DNA from: Polaribacter sejongensis
GTDB lineage: Bacteria; Bacteroidota; Bacteroidia; Flavobacteriales; Flavobacteriaceae
DNA: 64,000 nt
Assembly (NCBI RefSeq): GCF_038024065.1
Contig: NZ_CP150667.1
Span: 3,603,501-3,667,500 of the forward strand
Reading direction: 5' to 3'
The stretch's first letter is position 1. Each line of letters begins with the position of its first letter. The position numbers and the translations under genes were made by a program. Positions 1 to 10,600 of the stretch are shown here, in pieces. Under the pieces are notes generated by a model, which saw only the letters and a list, made by a program, of their open reading frames with translations, was not told where the DNA came from and ran no database searches.

Positions 1-1607
1 AATTAAATGATAATAAACTAATTGATAAAACACCAGGGGGAACAATACGTTATCAAAAAGCAAAGTTAAATCAATTAGATGCTAATCAAAATATAGTTAT
101 CAGCCTAAAGGCTGATAAAAGAAACACAAAAGTAGGTGCCATTCAATTGCCTAGTTCTTTTGGGGTAATTATGCCTTTTAGATATTGTGAAATAGAGAAT
201 CTTAAAATTCCAATTGAGGAATTAGATATTTATCAAAAAGGATATTATTATAAATTTGATGATGAAGCAGCTATTTTTAAATCATCAGATACTATATTAA
301 ATGCAGTTTGGGATTTAGGTAAACATACTATAAAGGCAACAAGTTTTACAGGTTATTATGTAGATGGAGATAGGGAACGTATTCCGTATGAAGCTGATGC
401 ATACATCAATCAGTTAAGTCATTATGCTTTAGATAGTGAATATTCGTTAGCACGTAGAACAAATGAATACTTTATAAATCATCCTACTTGGCCAACAGAA
501 TGGCTTCTTCATACGGTATTATTGTTTTATCAAGATTACATGTATACAGGAGAAGTGGAAATGCTAGAGAAGTATTACGATGTTCTAAAGACAAGAACTT
601 TAATGGACTTAGAACGTAAAGATGGTTTAATTAGCTCTAAATCTGATAAATTAACAGGCGATTTTAAGTTAGAACTAGGTTTTACAAAACCAGATACTAG
701 AGTTAGAGATATTGTAGATTGGCCAGCAGGACAAAAAGATACAGGATGGAAATTAGCCAATAAAAATGGAGAACGAGATGGATACGAAATGGTGGCTATT
801 AATACCGTAGTTAATTCATTTTACTATTACAATTTACACTTAATGTCTAAAATTGCTGATGCTCTTGATAAAACAGAAGATGTTGCCTTTTTTAGACAGA
901 AAGCAGCACAAGTTAAAGAAGTTATAAATAATAAATTATTTGATGAATCTAGAGGGATATATATTGATGGGGAAGGATCCTCTCATGCTTCTCTGCATGC
1001 TAATATGTTTCCTTTAGCATTTGATCTTGTACCAGATAAATACAAAAAAACGGTAACAGAATTTATTAAAACAAGAGGAATGGCTTGCAGTGTTTATGGG
1101 GCACAATATTTATTAGAAGGTTTATACAAAGCCAATGAAGCAGAGTATGCATTAGAACTGATAACAGAAACAGAAAGTGATCGTTCTTGGTGGAATATGA
1201 TTAAAATTGGTTCTACAATGGCGTTAGAAGCTTGGGATATGAAATACAAACCAAATTCTGACTGGAACCATGCTTGGGGTACTGCACCTACAAATATAAT
1301 TTCTCGTTACATGTGGGGAATTACACCAAAAACACCAGGTTTTAATACTGTTCAAATTAAACCTCAATTACATACTTTAAGTTCTTCAGAAATAAAAGTA
1401 CCAACAATTAAAGGAAGTATAGAAGCTAAGTTTAATTTAACAAAGAAAGGTTATGAACGTTACCAAATAGCACTTCCTAAAAACATGAATGGCGAGTTTG
1501 TTATTCTTAACAATGTAAGTAAAGTTATTTATAATGGTAACCCTATTAATAAAACTGAAATAATTACACTTAAAACGGGTGTAAATACAATCATTCTTGT
1601 AAAATAA
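1..1607 (+). CDS. alpha-L-rhamnosidase, GH78 family (5'-partial)
   Basis: The reading frame is open from base 3 to the stop at 1605-1607, so the gene starts left of the window and only its C-terminal ~534 residues are seen. The TTG at 147 is not a likely start because coding sequence continues upstream of it. The visible part matches the (alpha/alpha)6 catalytic domain and C-terminal beta domain of GH78. The motif DGDRERIPYEADAY (about nt 363-404) corresponds to the family's catalytic Asp/Arg/Glu region. Later W-rich segments (SDRSWWNM, near 1180; SDWNHAWG, near 1257) are typical of the barrel. It should remove terminal alpha-L-rhamnose from a glycan, probably in the periplasm. It is the first visible gene of a same-strand locus with a GH115 glucuronidase, a hybrid two-component regulator and sugar uptake genes. 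Confidence 0.88.
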   Translation, partial: LNDNKLIDKTPGGTIRYQKAKLNQLDANQNIVISLKADKRNTKVGAIQLPSSFGVIMPFRYCEIENLKIPIEELDIYQKGYYYKFDDEAAIFKSSDTILNAVWDLGKHTIKATSFTGYYVDGDRERIPYEADAYINQLSHYALDSEYSLARRTNEYFINHPTWPTEWLLHTVLLFYQDYMYTGEVEMLEKYYDVLKTRTLMDLERKDGLISSKSDKLTGDFKLELGFTKPDTRVRDIVDWPAGQKDTGWKLANKNGERDGYEMVAINTVVNSFYYYNLHLMSKIADALDKTEDVAFFRQKAAQVKEVINNKLFDESRGIYIDGEGSSHASLHANMFPLAFDLVPDKYKKTVTEFIKTRGMACSVYGAQYLLEGLYKANEAEYALELITETESDRSWWNMIKIGSTMALEAWDMKYKPNSDWNHAWGTAPTNIISRYMWGITPKTPGFNTVQIKPQLHTLSSSEIKVPTIKGSIEAKFNLTKKGYERYQIALPKNMNGEFVILNNVSKVIYNGNPINKTEIITLKTGVNTIILVK

Positions 1608-1796
1608 GAACCTTAAATAAAAGAGTAAATAAGGTTCATCTAATTTCATGAAAATGGAGTTAGGTTAACCTGTTTATTGCACTTACATCAAATTATAGTC
1701 TAAAAAGTAGTTATTTGTCCATATATATGAAGGATTCATTCATATAGAAGTGATCTTTTTTCTTGAGATTTGTGATAGGACCTATAATTTATTTAA

Positions 1797-2876
1797 ATGA
1801 TCTTATTAAAAAATAACTACTCATTTTTAGCGGCTTATTTAATTTTCTCAATATTTACTTCTTGTGTAGAAAATAAAGCAGCGCTTAAGTTAAATGACAT
1901 ACAAGTTATCGGTAGCCATAATTCTTATAAAATCACTATCGAAAAACCACTTTGGAATTACTTATTCTCGCAAGATTCAACAAAGGCAAAATCATTACAA
2001 TACGGACATGTTTCTATTTTAGAACAATTAAATTTAGGTTTAAGAAATGTTGAGTTAGATGTTTTTTTTGATCCTAAAGGAGGCCATTTCTCTAATCCAA
2101 AGGGTCTAGAGTTACTTAGAAATAACGGAGAAACTCCGTTAGCATATGATCTAGAAAATAAATTAGCAGAACCAGGTTTAAAGATGTTTCATGTTCAGGA
2201 TATCGATTTTAGAAGTCATCACCTTTTATTTAAAGATTGTTTAAAGATGATGAAAAAATGGTCTGATAAAAATCCAAATCACACTCCAATTTTTGTGTTG
2301 ATGAATACCAAAGATCAAAAAGTAAAAGGAACACGCAACCCTCTTTCTTTTAGTAAAGAAGCTTTTAATGATTTAGATAAAGAAATTTTGTCTGTTTTTT
2401 CTAAGGATGATTTAATTACACCCGATTTGGTTAGAGGTAATTCTGAAAGTTTAGAAGAAGCAATTTTAACAAATGGCTGGCCAGATATGGAAGCTGTAAA
2501 TGGACGCTTTCTTTTTGTGTTAGATGAAAAAACTGAGAAAATTAGTCGGTATTTAGACGGACACGCAGGCTTAAAAGATAGAGTCCTTTTTGTAAATAGT
2601 CCAGAAGGAAATCCGGAAGCAGGTTTTAGAATTATCAATAACCCAATTAGAGATTTCGATTATATAAAAGAATTGGTTAAAAAAGGATATTTGGTTAGAA
2701 CCAGAGCAGATGCAGCAACTAAAGAATCTCGCACAAACGATTATACAAGGTTTGAAAAAGCAAAAGCTTCTGGAGCACAAGTAATATCAACAGATTATTA
2801 CATTCCAACAAATTTATTTCCATCAACTTTTAAAGTTAGTTTTAAAAATAATACTTACCAACAAATTAAGCAGTAA
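1797..2876 (+). CDS. Ca2+-dependent phosphoinositide phospholipase C-like lipoprotein
   Basis: 359 residues starting at ATG 1797. The N-terminus is a lipoprotein signal (hydrophobic stretch ending FTSC, Cys near residue 23), which places the protein in an envelope membrane. The body matches the Ca2+-dependent PI-PLC C1 family known from Streptomyces: IGSHNSYK near residue 38 carries the expected catalytic His, LRNVELDVFFD near residue 82 gives the acidic metal residues, and MFHVQDIDF near residue 131 supplies the second His. Family members cleave the inositol-phosphate/glycerol bond of phosphatidylinositol-type lipids; the substrate of this bacteroidotal branch is not known to me. It lies 6 bp before the GH115 gene, so the two are probably co-transcribed. 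A phospholipase fold inside a glycan locus is unusual. Confidence 0.8.
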   Translation: MILLKNNYSFLAAYLIFSIFTSCVENKAALKLNDIQVIGSHNSYKITIEKPLWNYLFSQDSTKAKSLQYGHVSILEQLNLGLRNVELDVFFDPKGGHFSNPKGLELLRNNGETPLAYDLENKLAEPGLKMFHVQDIDFRSHHLLFKDCLKMMKKWSDKNPNHTPIFVLMNTKDQKVKGTRNPLSFSKEAFNDLDKEILSVFSKDDLITPDLVRGNSESLEEAILTNGWPDMEAVNGRFLFVLDEKTEKISRYLDGHAGLKDRVLFVNSPEGNPEAGFRIINNPIRDFDYIKELVKKGYLVRTRADAATKESRTNDYTRFEKAKASGAQVISTDYYIPTNLFPSTFKVSFKNNTYQQIKQ

Positions 2877-2882
2877 TAGAAT

Positions 2883-5840
2883 ATGAAGAATATAAAAAAG
2901 ATATTAATAGCTTTTATGATGTTTATAGGAATTACCGTTTCTGCACAAAAAACAAGCAAGTTTTCAGTGGTTACAAAAGGAGTAGCTACATCAATTATTT
3001 TTGATAAGGATGATGCAAAAGTGGTTGAAATAGCATCAGAAATACTTTCTGAAGATATTTTAAAAGTATCAAATTCTAAAGTATTATTAAATTCAGGCTC
3101 TTCAAAAAATGTAATTATTGCAGGAACTATTGGAGAAAGTAAATGGATTGATGATTTAATTTCGAATAATAAAATAGACGTTTCTAAAGTAAAAGATAAG
3201 TGGGAAACCTATTCTATTCAAGTAGTAAATAACCCAACAAAAGAAATTGATAAAGCATTGGTTGTTGTAGGTTCAGACAGAAGAGCAACTGCTTTTGGTT
3301 TGTTAGAAATTTCAAGAATGATTGGTGTTTCTCCGTGGGAATGGTGGGCAGATGTTACACCAGCTAAACAAAAAGAGCTTGTTTTAAAAGTTGAAGCTAA
3401 AATTTATGGATCGCCTTCTGTTAAATATAGAGGTATCTTTTTAAATGATGAAGATTGGGGTTTACAACGTTGGGCAGCCTTAAATTTTGAACCAGAAACT
3501 GGAGATATCGGACCTAAAACTTATGCAAAAGTTTTTGAGTTGGTGTTGCGTTTACGTGCTAATACGCTTTGGCCTGCAATGCATTCTTGTACAGCACCAT
3601 TTTATTCGTATCCTAAAAATAAGCAAGTAGCAGACGATTATGCAATTGTTGTTGGTACTTCTCATTGCGAGCCAATGTTGTGTAATATTAATTCTGAATG
3701 GGAAAGTAAAAAAATGGGAGAATGGCGTTATGATAATAACGAAACTAGCATTAAAGAACTTTTTAAGGATAGAACAAAAGAAACGAATGGGTTTGAAAGT
3801 ATGTATACAATGGGAATGCGTGGAGAGCACGATTCGCCTATGATTGTTGGTGAAGATGACTCAGATTCTCAAATGAAATTATTAGAAAAAGTAGTATCTG
3901 ATCAACGAAATATTCTAGATTTAAACTCAGGAAAAAATAAAGAAGATGTGCCACAAATCTTTATTCCGTATAAAGAAGTGTTAACCTATTATCAAGGAGG
4001 TATGGAGTTGCCAGAAGATATTAGTTTGGTTTGGACAGATGATAATTATGGTTATATACGTCAGTTAAGTACTCCCGAAGAACAATTAAGAAGTGGTGGA
4101 GCAGGTATTTATTATCACACATCTTATTGGGGAAGACCTCATGATTATTTGTGGTTAAACTCTACAAACCCTGTTTTAATGTGGGAAGAAATGTCTAAAG
4201 CTTATGAGTTTAAGTCTCGTAATTTATGGATTTTAAATTGTGGAGATATAAAACCACACGAATACAATATTGAGCTGTTTTTAGATATGGCTTGGAATAT
4301 GGATAATTTTAAAGAAAGTACTCAAGTAAAAGAACATCATACAAATTGGGCTTCTAGAGAGTTTGGAAATGAAAATGCGGAAGAAATAACAGCTTTAATG
4401 TACAATTATTATCAGTTAGCGTTTCAACGTAGACCAGAATTTATGGCTTGGAGTGAAGTAGAGCCTGTAACTAAATCTGGAAAAACAGAATTAACACAAA
4501 TTCATTATGCTGATGAGGTGTCTAAAAGAATTGAATCTTACAGTAAATTAATAGATAAAGTAGAAGATTTATATACAGATGTTGCTGTAAATAGAAAAGA
4601 TGCTTTTTATCAATTAATATATTATCCTGTAATTGGTGCGTCTAGTTTAAATAATAAATGGTTGTACAAATACAAAAATGAATTTGTTGCTAAACAAGGT
4701 AGAAAAAGTGCTATTTCTTTTGGACAAAAATCTTTAGATGCTTTTAGTAGAATTGAAAAAGAAACTAATTATTATAATACAAAACTTAATAAAGGAAAAT
4801 GGAATCATATAATGAATATGGCTCCACGATTTTTACCTGTTTTTTCTAAACCTGTGGTGGCAAGTGCTAGCCAAAACAATAATTTAGCTTTAGGTTTGGC
4901 TTTAGAAGGTTATGAAATGGAAATGAATGAAGAAATTATAAATTCATATGCCGACGTTTTACCTGTGTTTAATGCGTATACAAAAAGCACTTATTTTATT
5001 GATGTATTTTTAAAAGGAGAAGGAACTTTAAATTGGGAAGCAAAACCAAAAGCAGATTGGATAAAAATTTCTAAAACAAAAGGAACCTTAAATAATGGAA
5101 AACTAGAAGAACGACTTTTTGTTACCATAGATTGGGCAAAAGTACCTGTTGGAGATAATAAAAAAGAAGCACCATTAGGGCACGATTTTCAGTTAATACC
5201 ACCAAGTTTTAAAGTTAATTCGGCAATAGAATTTATCAGTAATAATAAAGTACAAGCTATTGGGGTTTCTGTATTTAATCCGAAATTAAAAGAATTAGAA
5301 AACTTTAAAGGATTTGTAGAAGACAAAGGATTTGTTTCTATAAATGCAGAACACTTTTTAAGAAAAAAAGCAGGAAAAAATGCTAATTGGAAAGTTTTAG
5401 AAGGTGTAGGATATAGCGGAAATGTAAGTGTTGCATTACCAAGAACAGTAGCATCTGAAGTTTCAATTTCTGCTATTAAAAAAAATAGTCCGGTATTAGA
5501 GTATGATTTTTATACCTTTAACTTTGGTAAAGCCAATGTTGTTGTTCAAGCAGTTCCAACACATGCTTTTTATGAAGAGAAAGGCGTTAGATGTGCTGTT
5601 TCTATAGATGATGCAGAACCTGTTATAGTAGATTTTCAGACTTTTGGTAGAGATGATGAATGGAAACAAAATGTATTAAAAAATGCAACACAAAAACAAG
5701 CAAAACAAATAATTAATAAAGCAGGAAAACATACGTTAAAAATCTGGATGGTAGATCCGGGTGTAATGATTGATCAGGTATTGATTGATTTAGGAGGAAA
5801 AAAAGAATCGTATGCTTTTCCGAAGGAAACAAAAATGTAA
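2883..5840 (+). CDS. alpha-glucuronidase, GH115 family
   Basis: 985 residues, the usual full length for GH115, with a signal peptide ending near residue 21 (ITVSAQ). The N-terminal domain is followed by the motif VSPWEWWADVTP near residue 149 and KYRGIFLNDEDWGLQRWA near residue 180, both characteristic of the family; the C-terminal third is beta-rich. GH115 enzymes remove alpha-linked (4-O-methyl-)glucuronic acid from polymeric glucuronoxylan or arabinogalactan side chains, here probably in the periplasm. It sits between a PI-PLC-like protein and a metallophosphoesterase with only 6 and 5 bp gaps, so these form an operon. The exact glycan cannot be read from the sequence. Confidence 0.93.
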   Translation: MKNIKKILIAFMMFIGITVSAQKTSKFSVVTKGVATSIIFDKDDAKVVEIASEILSEDILKVSNSKVLLNSGSSKNVIIAGTIGESKWIDDLISNNKIDVSKVKDKWETYSIQVVNNPTKEIDKALVVVGSDRRATAFGLLEISRMIGVSPWEWWADVTPAKQKELVLKVEAKIYGSPSVKYRGIFLNDEDWGLQRWAALNFEPETGDIGPKTYAKVFELVLRLRANTLWPAMHSCTAPFYSYPKNKQVADDYAIVVGTSHCEPMLCNINSEWESKKMGEWRYDNNETSIKELFKDRTKETNGFESMYTMGMRGEHDSPMIVGEDDSDSQMKLLEKVVSDQRNILDLNSGKNKEDVPQIFIPYKEVLTYYQGGMELPEDISLVWTDDNYGYIRQLSTPEEQLRSGGAGIYYHTSYWGRPHDYLWLNSTNPVLMWEEMSKAYEFKSRNLWILNCGDIKPHEYNIELFLDMAWNMDNFKESTQVKEHHTNWASREFGNENAEEITALMYNYYQLAFQRRPEFMAWSEVEPVTKSGKTELTQIHYADEVSKRIESYSKLIDKVEDLYTDVAVNRKDAFYQLIYYPVIGASSLNNKWLYKYKNEFVAKQGRKSAISFGQKSLDAFSRIEKETNYYNTKLNKGKWNHIMNMAPRFLPVFSKPVVASASQNNNLALGLALEGYEMEMNEEIINSYADVLPVFNAYTKSTYFIDVFLKGEGTLNWEAKPKADWIKISKTKGTLNNGKLEERLFVTIDWAKVPVGDNKKEAPLGHDFQLIPPSFKVNSAIEFISNNKVQAIGVSVFNPKLKELENFKGFVEDKGFVSINAEHFLRKKAGKNANWKVLEGVGYSGNVSVALPRTVASEVSISAIKKNSPVLEYDFYTFNFGKANVVVQAVPTHAFYEEKGVRCAVSIDDAEPVIVDFQTFGRDDEWKQNVLKNATQKQAKQIINKAGKHTLKIWMVDPGVMIDQVLIDLGGKKESYAFPKETKM

Positions 5841-5845
5841 TATAA

Positions 5846-7654
5846 ATGTTTAAAAAAGTATTTCTTTTACTTCTGATTATAAACTTAATAGGTTGTAAAC
5901 AAAAAGAAAGTGTAGGTTCTAAAAAAGTACAGATTGCTTTTATGGCAGATGTACATTTACAAGATATTTACGGAGAACTTTCGGATTCTGAATACAAAGG
6001 AGTTTTTAATCCTAAAACAAATACGTATGCATTGGCAAGAACAATGCAATCTCAATTAGAATCTACTAGATTATTTAATGAAAACTATTTTGCATTTATT
6101 GCAGCGTTAGATAATGTGGTAGAACGCGGAATAAAATACGTGGTTTTACCAGGAGATTTTAGTGATGATGGTCAGCCTTTAAACATTAGAGGTTTAAAAA
6201 GAATTTTAAAGGAATACGAACAGAAATATAACATTCAGTTTATTGCAGCCACAGGAAATCATGATGTGGTAAAACCTTTTTATCAAGACGCAGGAAAAAA
6301 AGATTTTTTAGGCGAAGGAGGCAAAAATCAACCAATATATAGTAAAGAAGGAATGTTTGAATCAGAAAATCCTTCATATTTAAAACCGATTATAACTAAA
6401 GATATAGCTAAATTAGGTTACGAAGAAATTCTATCTGAATTAGCCGATTTTGGTTTTTATCCAAAGAAAACAGATGTTTATTGGGAAACTCCTTTTTCTA
6501 CATATAATTATAAAGATTATAGTTTTAAGAAAGCAAAAGAACAAGCAGATATTTTAAAAAGAAATTATAAAATTCCGCCATATAAAACGGTAATGCCAGA
6601 TGTTAGTTATTTGTTAGAACCTAAAGAAAATTTATGGTTTTTATCAATAGATGCAAACGTTTATATTCCAAAACAAATGGCAGAAAAGGAATCTGAAGAA
6701 TCATCTAATTATAACTCGGCAAGTATTGGTTATAATAATGTTTTAACACACAAAAAACACTTACTTACTTGGGTTAAATCTGTGGCAGAAAGAGCAGAGA
6801 AATTAGGTAAAACTTTAATTGTTTTTAGCCATTATCCTATGGTAGATTTTAATGATGATGCGTCTGATGATATTAGAGAATTGCTAGGAGAAAATAAAAT
6901 GCAATTGCATAGAGTACCTAAAGAAGAAGTTGCTAGTTTGTTTGCTAAAGCTGGTGTAAAAGTACATTTTGGAGGGCATATGCATATTAATGATACTGGT
7001 GTAAGAAAAGGATTAATCAATGTTCAAATACCATCATTATCAGCATACATTCCTGCCTACAAAGTATTAACAATATCAGAAAATGAGTTTGATGTTGAAA
7101 CAGTTGTAATTGATAAAGTTTCAAGGTTTAAAGAGTTATTTCCTTTATATGAAATGGAGTTTAATTATTTAAAAGAATCTAAGGCAAAAAATAGCTGGAA
7201 TAAAGAAATTTTAGAGGTAAATTCTTATAAGGAATTTACCAATTGGCATTTAAAAGAACTAGTAAGATTACGATTTTTGAAAAAAGATTGGCCAAAAGAT
7301 TTTAAGGATTTCTTTTTAGAAAAAACAGGAGAAGAATTAATGATATTAGCGGGTAAAACTTTAGATATTGATGTTCGATTTTCTGCATGGACAGGTTTTG
7401 ATATGTTGTTTGATTTGTATCGATTAAGCTCTGCGGATGCTTTAGCAATAGAAGATATTGGTGCGTATAGAATGAAAGAGTATAAGGAGTTAATTAAATT
7501 ATACAAAGCAAAGTTTATTTTATTAGAAAATCCGACATCATTAGAAATGGAATTCTATCATTTTTGTGTTATTTTCGAAAAGTTTTCTAATGGAGAACCT
7601 ACTAACCACTTTAAAATAGATTTATCTACTTTAAAAATATCAGAAGTAAATTAA
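5846..7654 (+). CDS. calcineurin-like metallophosphoesterase lipoprotein
   Basis: 602 residues. The N-terminus is a short lipoprotein signal (IINLIGCKQ, Cys near residue 17). All metallophosphoesterase blocks are present: ADVH (near residue 34), PGDFSDDG (near 102), GNHD (near 136), FSHYP (near 327) and GGHMH (near 375), consistent with an active dinuclear metal centre. About 180 residues of helical C-terminal sequence follow the catalytic domain and I do not recognise them. It starts 5 bp after the GH115 stop. A phosphomonoesterase or phosphodiesterase role on a product of the neighbouring glycan/PI-PLC enzymes is an inference from position. Confidence 0.85.
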   Translation: MFKKVFLLLLIINLIGCKQKESVGSKKVQIAFMADVHLQDIYGELSDSEYKGVFNPKTNTYALARTMQSQLESTRLFNENYFAFIAALDNVVERGIKYVVLPGDFSDDGQPLNIRGLKRILKEYEQKYNIQFIAATGNHDVVKPFYQDAGKKDFLGEGGKNQPIYSKEGMFESENPSYLKPIITKDIAKLGYEEILSELADFGFYPKKTDVYWETPFSTYNYKDYSFKKAKEQADILKRNYKIPPYKTVMPDVSYLLEPKENLWFLSIDANVYIPKQMAEKESEESSNYNSASIGYNNVLTHKKHLLTWVKSVAERAEKLGKTLIVFSHYPMVDFNDDASDDIRELLGENKMQLHRVPKEEVASLFAKAGVKVHFGGHMHINDTGVRKGLINVQIPSLSAYIPAYKVLTISENEFDVETVVIDKVSRFKELFPLYEMEFNYLKESKAKNSWNKEILEVNSYKEFTNWHLKELVRLRFLKKDWPKDFKDFFLEKTGEELMILAGKTLDIDVRFSAWTGFDMLFDLYRLSSADALAIEDIGAYRMKEYKELIKLYKAKFILLENPTSLEMEFYHFCVIFEKFSNGEPTNHFKIDLSTLKISEVN

Positions 7655-7675
7655 TTAAAAATAGAAATCTAAAGA

Positions 7676-10600
7676 ATGATAAAGAAATTATCCCTCTTAT
7701 TTACATTACTTTCAATACTACATATAAATGGGCAAAGTTTAAATTTTGAACATTATGGTTTAAAAGACGGATTATCTCAAAGTTCTATTAGAAACATTGT
7801 TCAGGATAACCATGGATTTCTTTGGATTGCTACTTTTGGAGGAGTCAATAGATTTGATGGTTATGAATTTAAAATGTTTAAAAGCGAGTTTAATGACCCT
7901 AATTTTATTCAAGCAAATGAGGTGGTTGATATGGAGTTGGATAGCAAAGAGAATCTTTGGGTAGGTACAACGTTTGGGTTATTTAAATACCATATTCCTA
8001 CAGGAACTAACAAAACATATAATCATAAATTAGACGATAAAAGTAGTTTGGCAGGCGATGAAATTCGTACTGTATATCTTGATAAATCTAATCGTTTATG
8101 GGTAGGAACTAAATTTGATGGTATTAGCTTTTATGATGATGAAAAAGATAGTTTTCATTCTTTAAAAGTAGAAAATGTTAGAAATGTTAGATCAATTCAA
8201 GAAGCTCAAGATGGTAGATATTGGTTTTCAACATTTAATAAAGGTATTTTTAGTTTTGAATTATCAGAAAATAATGAACTTGTTGATTTAAAATCTCACA
8301 AATTAATAGCAAAAAATCAAAGTGTAATTCCAGAGATTTATTTTTTGTTTGAAGATAAGAAGTTTGATTTATTTGCAGGAACAAAAAAAGGAATTTTTAA
8401 GCTTAATAAACTTAAAAATGAATTTGAATTATTACCACAAAAAAACGAGGAAGATTATTTTAGATGTATTACAAAAGGACCAAATGATAATTACTGGTTG
8501 GGTACATTAAATGGTCTAATTAAATGTAAAAATATAGAAGGAATTTCTAGTGGAGAGTATGAGCGTTATAACTCTAAGAACACAGAATTACATTCTTTAA
8601 GCAATAATTATATATTATCATTATTGTTTGATAAATCTAGTGTTTTGTGGATTGGTACAGAAAATGGATTTGAAAAATATGATGCATATGACAATCAATT
8701 TAAGTCTATTTCTAGAAATTTTTCTGATCATTATTCTTTTCCAAATGTAAGTAGTTTTGCAAAAATAATAGGAGGAGAATTATTAGTAGGAACGCATTCA
8801 AATGGTTTATATATTAATAAAAATAATGAGTTTAAAAGGATTCTTCCGCAGTATAATAACATTGCATCAATTTACACAGTAGACAATAAAATCTTTTATA
8901 TTGGGCTGTGGAGTGGACAAATAGTTAAATACAACTATCTAAATAATAAAGAATCTTTAATAGATGTTGGTTTTAAAAACTCTCCAATATTTTCATTTTA
9001 TAAAATAAATGAAGATGAGTTTTTAATAGGGGCAAAAGGTGAAGGTTTAATATTATATAATTTTAGCTCTAAAAAATCTAGATTTGTTAATAGAGAAAAG
9101 TTAGGGAAATTAGATATTAATAAAATAGTAAAAACATCAAACAATATATTTTGGATTGCAAGTGAAGATGGAATTTATAAATTAAACTATGAAACAGAAG
9201 AAGCTAAGGTTTACAAATCTGAGGTTAGTGAATTATCTAATGATAGAATTAAAGATATTGTAATTGATAAAAAAGGTAAAGTTTGGGTTGGAACCAGACA
9301 GGGTTTAAAATATTATGATCCAATTTCTGATTCTTTTAAAGTTGAAATTGAAAATGTTAATTTACATAAAAACTGGGTTACAGATATTGCAATAGATAGT
9401 ACTGGTGTAATGTGGTTAAACATGAATTACAATCAATTAGGAAAGTACAACCCAAAAGAAAAAGATTTTAGATTGTTTTATGTAAATAACGGAATTAGAT
9501 CTAACGCAGAAAATAAGAAAGGGTTTTTGTTATTTGATAATTCTAAAATTTATATTGGAGGAGATAATGAAATTATTTACTTCTCACCTTCAAAATTAAG
9601 AGAAAATAAGATTGCTCCGTTACCAATTATTTCCGAATTTAAAATTCAAAATAAAATTATTAATCCAGGTACAGAAGTAAATGGAGAAGTAATTATGTTA
9701 GAAGAATTAAACTATAGTAAAAAAGTAGATTTAAGTTATGAAAACAGAAATTTCTCTATAAAATTCTCTGTTCCTTCATTTGTAAAAGAAGGTAGAAATG
9801 AATTTAAATACAAGTTAGAAGGTTTAGATGAAGATTGGCATATCGTAAATAATGATTCTAGAACAATTCAGTACGCTAATTTATTTCCGAATGAATATGT
9901 TTTAAAAATAAAAGCAGCTAATAATGATGGTTATTGGAGTGAAACTGTTTCGTATTATATAAATATAAAACCTCCATTTTGGCTAACTTATAAAGCATTT
10001 TTACTATTAATTCTTGTTTTAAGTGTTTTAGTCTATATGGTTAAAAATCAAATTAGCAATCGTTTAAAATTAAAGAACGCATTGTTAATGGAAAAAGTGA
10101 AACGTGAACGTGATGAAAAGTTGAATAATGAAAAATTACGATTTTTCACCAATATTTCTCACGAGTTAAGAACACCATTAACTTTAATATTAGGACCTGT
10201 TAAGCAGTTGTTAGAAAAACAAGATAGAAGCGATTACGAGGTAGGTAGAATTAAATTAATAGACCAAAATGCAATGCGATTATTGCAATTGGTAAATCAA
10301 ATATTAGATTTTAGAAGAGCACAAACAGGAGAATTAAAGTTAAAAGTATCTGCAACGGAAATTGTAAGTAGTACAAAATCTATATTCTCTTCGTTTAATC
10401 AATTGGCAGATGACAAGCAGATTAGTTATAGTTTTAATTCAGAATTAGAAAAAATTGAAGGTTGGATAGATGTAGATAAGTACAATAAAATACTTTTTAA
10501 CTTACTTTCAAATGCTTTAAAATTTACAAAAAATTACGGAACAGTAGATTTGTTTTTAGGTATTTCTGAAGATAAAACAGATAGAATAGTAATTGAGGTT